Positions 62,471 through 64,000 of a DNA stretch of 64,000 nucleotides are shown here, one piece after another. Each line of letters starts with the position of its first letter. Positions within the stretch are counted from its first letter, which is position 1. The DNA lies in contig OX393577.1 of the NCBI GenBank assembly GCA_947652605.1, forward strand, positions 25,051,466 through 25,115,465. Reading direction: 5' to 3'. A model generated the notes under the pieces. The model did no database searches. It worked only from the letters and a program-made list of their open reading frames with translations, and had not been told where the DNA came from. This stretch comes from Elmis aenea. Taxonomy: Eukaryota; Arthropoda; Insecta; Coleoptera; Elmidae. The position numbers were made by a program, and so were the translations under genes.

Positions 62471-62860
62471 ATCGACCAACACGAATAATATATAACTATA
62501 ACACGCGTTAATTACTTGTAAAATCATTAATCACGCATTCAGTACTTACCACTTTTTCAATATAACGCTTTATTTTATTTAGAAATCAAAATTAATACGT
62601 TCTAACGCAATTCAATATATAAACTTCATGTTTTCCAGAAACAAGCCGCTTATGAAATTCGTGCTATTGAAGCATAAGAAGCAACAGGAATTAATTTTTG
62701 TATAAAATTACATTTATACATATTTCGCCCATTTGATTCATCGCTACAGACTATAGGTATGTGGTTTTATGATCAAATAATAACCGGGATTGATCACGTC
62801 TCTTCATGTTTAGGAAGTCAAGAGGAAAAATAGTGATGAAGTATTGTAACATACTCATAA

Positions 62861-63677
62861 ACGCTTCATTATAAAGATACGGTGTTGAAATTTTTGAAAA
62901 AATATCGATAATTTTTAACCGATTCTCAACCAGTAGATACATTTAAACCAAATTTGGTATACAGCACCACCTTACAGGTTACCACATTCGATGAGGATGC
63001 CAAGCCACACAAGCAACCAGTGGCGGAGTTGTGGGGGTTCAGTTTCAATAAATTTTATAAAAAACTAGTACGGTCCTGTTCAAAATCAAACTCGAACTGG
63101 TTTTTTGGTAGAGCATTTTATTCTAAACAAAAAGGGTCTTATGACTTTTCTTCGTATCTGCCACCGTTTGGCGCGAAATTTGAATTATTTTACTATTCTC
63201 GCGAAAAATTAGCTCATGAGTTCGATCTAAAAATATCGCGAAAAGCAGAAAACTGCAAATTGCAGAGTAAATAAATGCTCAATAATTGTTAGTTTAGCGG
63301 AACTTTTTCCATCATTATTAGCATGTTCTGTTATTTCAAACTGCAAAAATCGGCAATTACTTCTTTATTTCGAATATTAGCGATATTTTTAGATCCAACT
63401 TATGAGCTAATTTTTCGCGAGAATACTAAAATAAATCAAATTCCCTGCCAAACGGTGGTAGATACGAAGAAAAATCAAAAGACACTTTTTGTATAATAAA
63501 ATGTTCTACCCAAAAACCAGTTCGAGTTTGATTTTGAACAGGGCCGTACTAGTATTTTATAAAATTTATTGAAAATGAACTCCCACAACTCCGCCACTGG
63601 TTGCTTGTAGAGGTTGAAATTCTCACCGAATGTGATATTCTGTAAGGTGATCCTGTATACCAAATTTGGTTTAAATA
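62861..63677. mobile_element. Copy B of the host foldback element (up to the nested insertion)
   Basis: The left arm and the first part of the right arm are present. The frame at 62954-63274 (106 codons) is in the left arm; about 20 bp within it, including AAATCAAACTCGAAC, are missing from copy A. This is a chance frame. The element resumes beyond the window. Confidence 0.85.
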
Positions 63678-64000
63678 CAGGGTGTTTCTGAACGATGTAG
63701 CATAATTTATACTGGTGAATCTACATTGAAAAATAGGACGATTTAGCCCATCATGCCTTATAGAAAGTTGCATCGTTGCTAAGTTACAGCCCCATGAAGA
63801 GGGGATGAAAAATTGTTGTTTTATTGATAGATCAAGAACGCTTTGACCTATAACATTTATATTTGGCACGTATTCTACAATAGGCAAGCGTGTTCTTATG
63901 CATAAGTTTGAGCGAAATCCCACCATAGGGGGCGCTACAATCGATATTAGCAGAGAAATAACCTGCTGTATTTTTTTTGTCGATCGTAATTTCAATTTTT
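63678..64000. mobile_element. Copy B of the nested foldback MITE, cut by window end
   Basis: The left end reads CAGGGTGTTTCTGAACG after TA, the intact version of the mutated CGGGGTG end in copy A. The 148-codon minus frame at 63549-63995 lies across foldback arms and is chance. The element continues past 64000. Confidence 0.9.

Larger units (their letters stand above)
44466..64000 (+). repeat. Copy B of the ~19.6 kb direct duplication
   Basis: This matches 1-19653 end to end. It lacks the MITE at 1059-1241, has one tandem unit where A has two, and has an internal deletion in the small foldback. It gains the hAT-type MITE at 59350-59615. It keeps 20 bp lost from copy A in the foldback left arm (about 63079). 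No gene is recognised; gene-free segments correspond to those described for copy A. The copy continues beyond the window. Confidence 0.97.

Noticed and set aside
62954..63274. 106-codon frame
   Set aside because: Inside a foldback arm. Copy A lacks about 20 bp here, which shifts the frame.
63549..63995. 148-codon minus-strand frame, the longest in the window
   Set aside because: It lies across two foldback element arms, its partner in copy A is broken, and there is no protein similarity.
1..64000. CRISPR arrays, operons, ribosome binding sites and other bacterial features
   Set aside because: The sequence is eukaryotic; no regularly spaced repeats or dense coding are present.

Overview
This is AT-rich eukaryotic nuclear DNA, most likely from an insect. 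The main clue is the transposon content: mariner-type elements with a DUF4817-like transposase N-terminus, foldback MITEs that begin CAGGGTG next to a TA target, hAT-type MITEs, and a 5'-truncated non-LTR retrotransposon with an AAT-repeat tail. I cannot name the species; a beetle or similar insect is only a guess. No complete cellular protein-coding gene, tRNA, rRNA or known microRNA could be recognised. The longest open frames lie in inverted-repeat arms or change freely between the two copies described below, so they are almost certainly chance frames. The window reads as an intergenic or intronic region.

The layout is copy A - unique middle - copy B. Bases 1-19653 recur in the same orientation at 44466-64000, at roughly 98-99% identity by eye with many small indels. 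Both copies run off the window, so neither outer edge is visible. They differ by clean mobile-element events: a TA-flanked MITE only in A (1059-1241), a hAT-type MITE only in B (59350-59615), a tandem duplication of about 91 bp in A that is a single hybrid unit in B, and an internal deletion in a foldback element in B. A 200-N gap lies between the copies (21904-22103). The picture fits either two haplotypes placed in series by the assembler or a recent segmental duplication; the window alone cannot decide.

Copies A and B hold one complete foldback element (5305-6363 and 49594-50671), a smaller foldback, a probable LINE 3' tail, a 120-bp palindrome, and a nested pair of foldbacks (18542-20530; 62861-64000). 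Between these are GC-richer islands that barely differ between copies (2041-2900, 7380-7850, 11460-12200, 17640-18150) and could be regulatory. One carries a TATA box, another a 71-codon frame with no substitutions between copies.

The unique middle (19654-44465) contains a TE broken by the gap, a spliceable-looking open frame next to a small MITE, hairpin families with compensatory base changes (26280-26440) and a shared GGCCGAAAAAG core (23900-24540). It also holds two deletion derivatives of one mariner family: 30287-31848 keeps the transposase N-terminus joined to a C-terminal scrap, and 33785-35146 keeps only a mutated C-terminus. Further on are a 715-bp foldback, a 199-bp LINE fragment with an 11-bp target-site duplication, several GC-richer islands and an unexplained GC-rich block at 40900-41850. 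The strongest leads are the duplication, the mariner fusion peptide and the compensatory palindromes. I did not find a convincing new multi-gene system.
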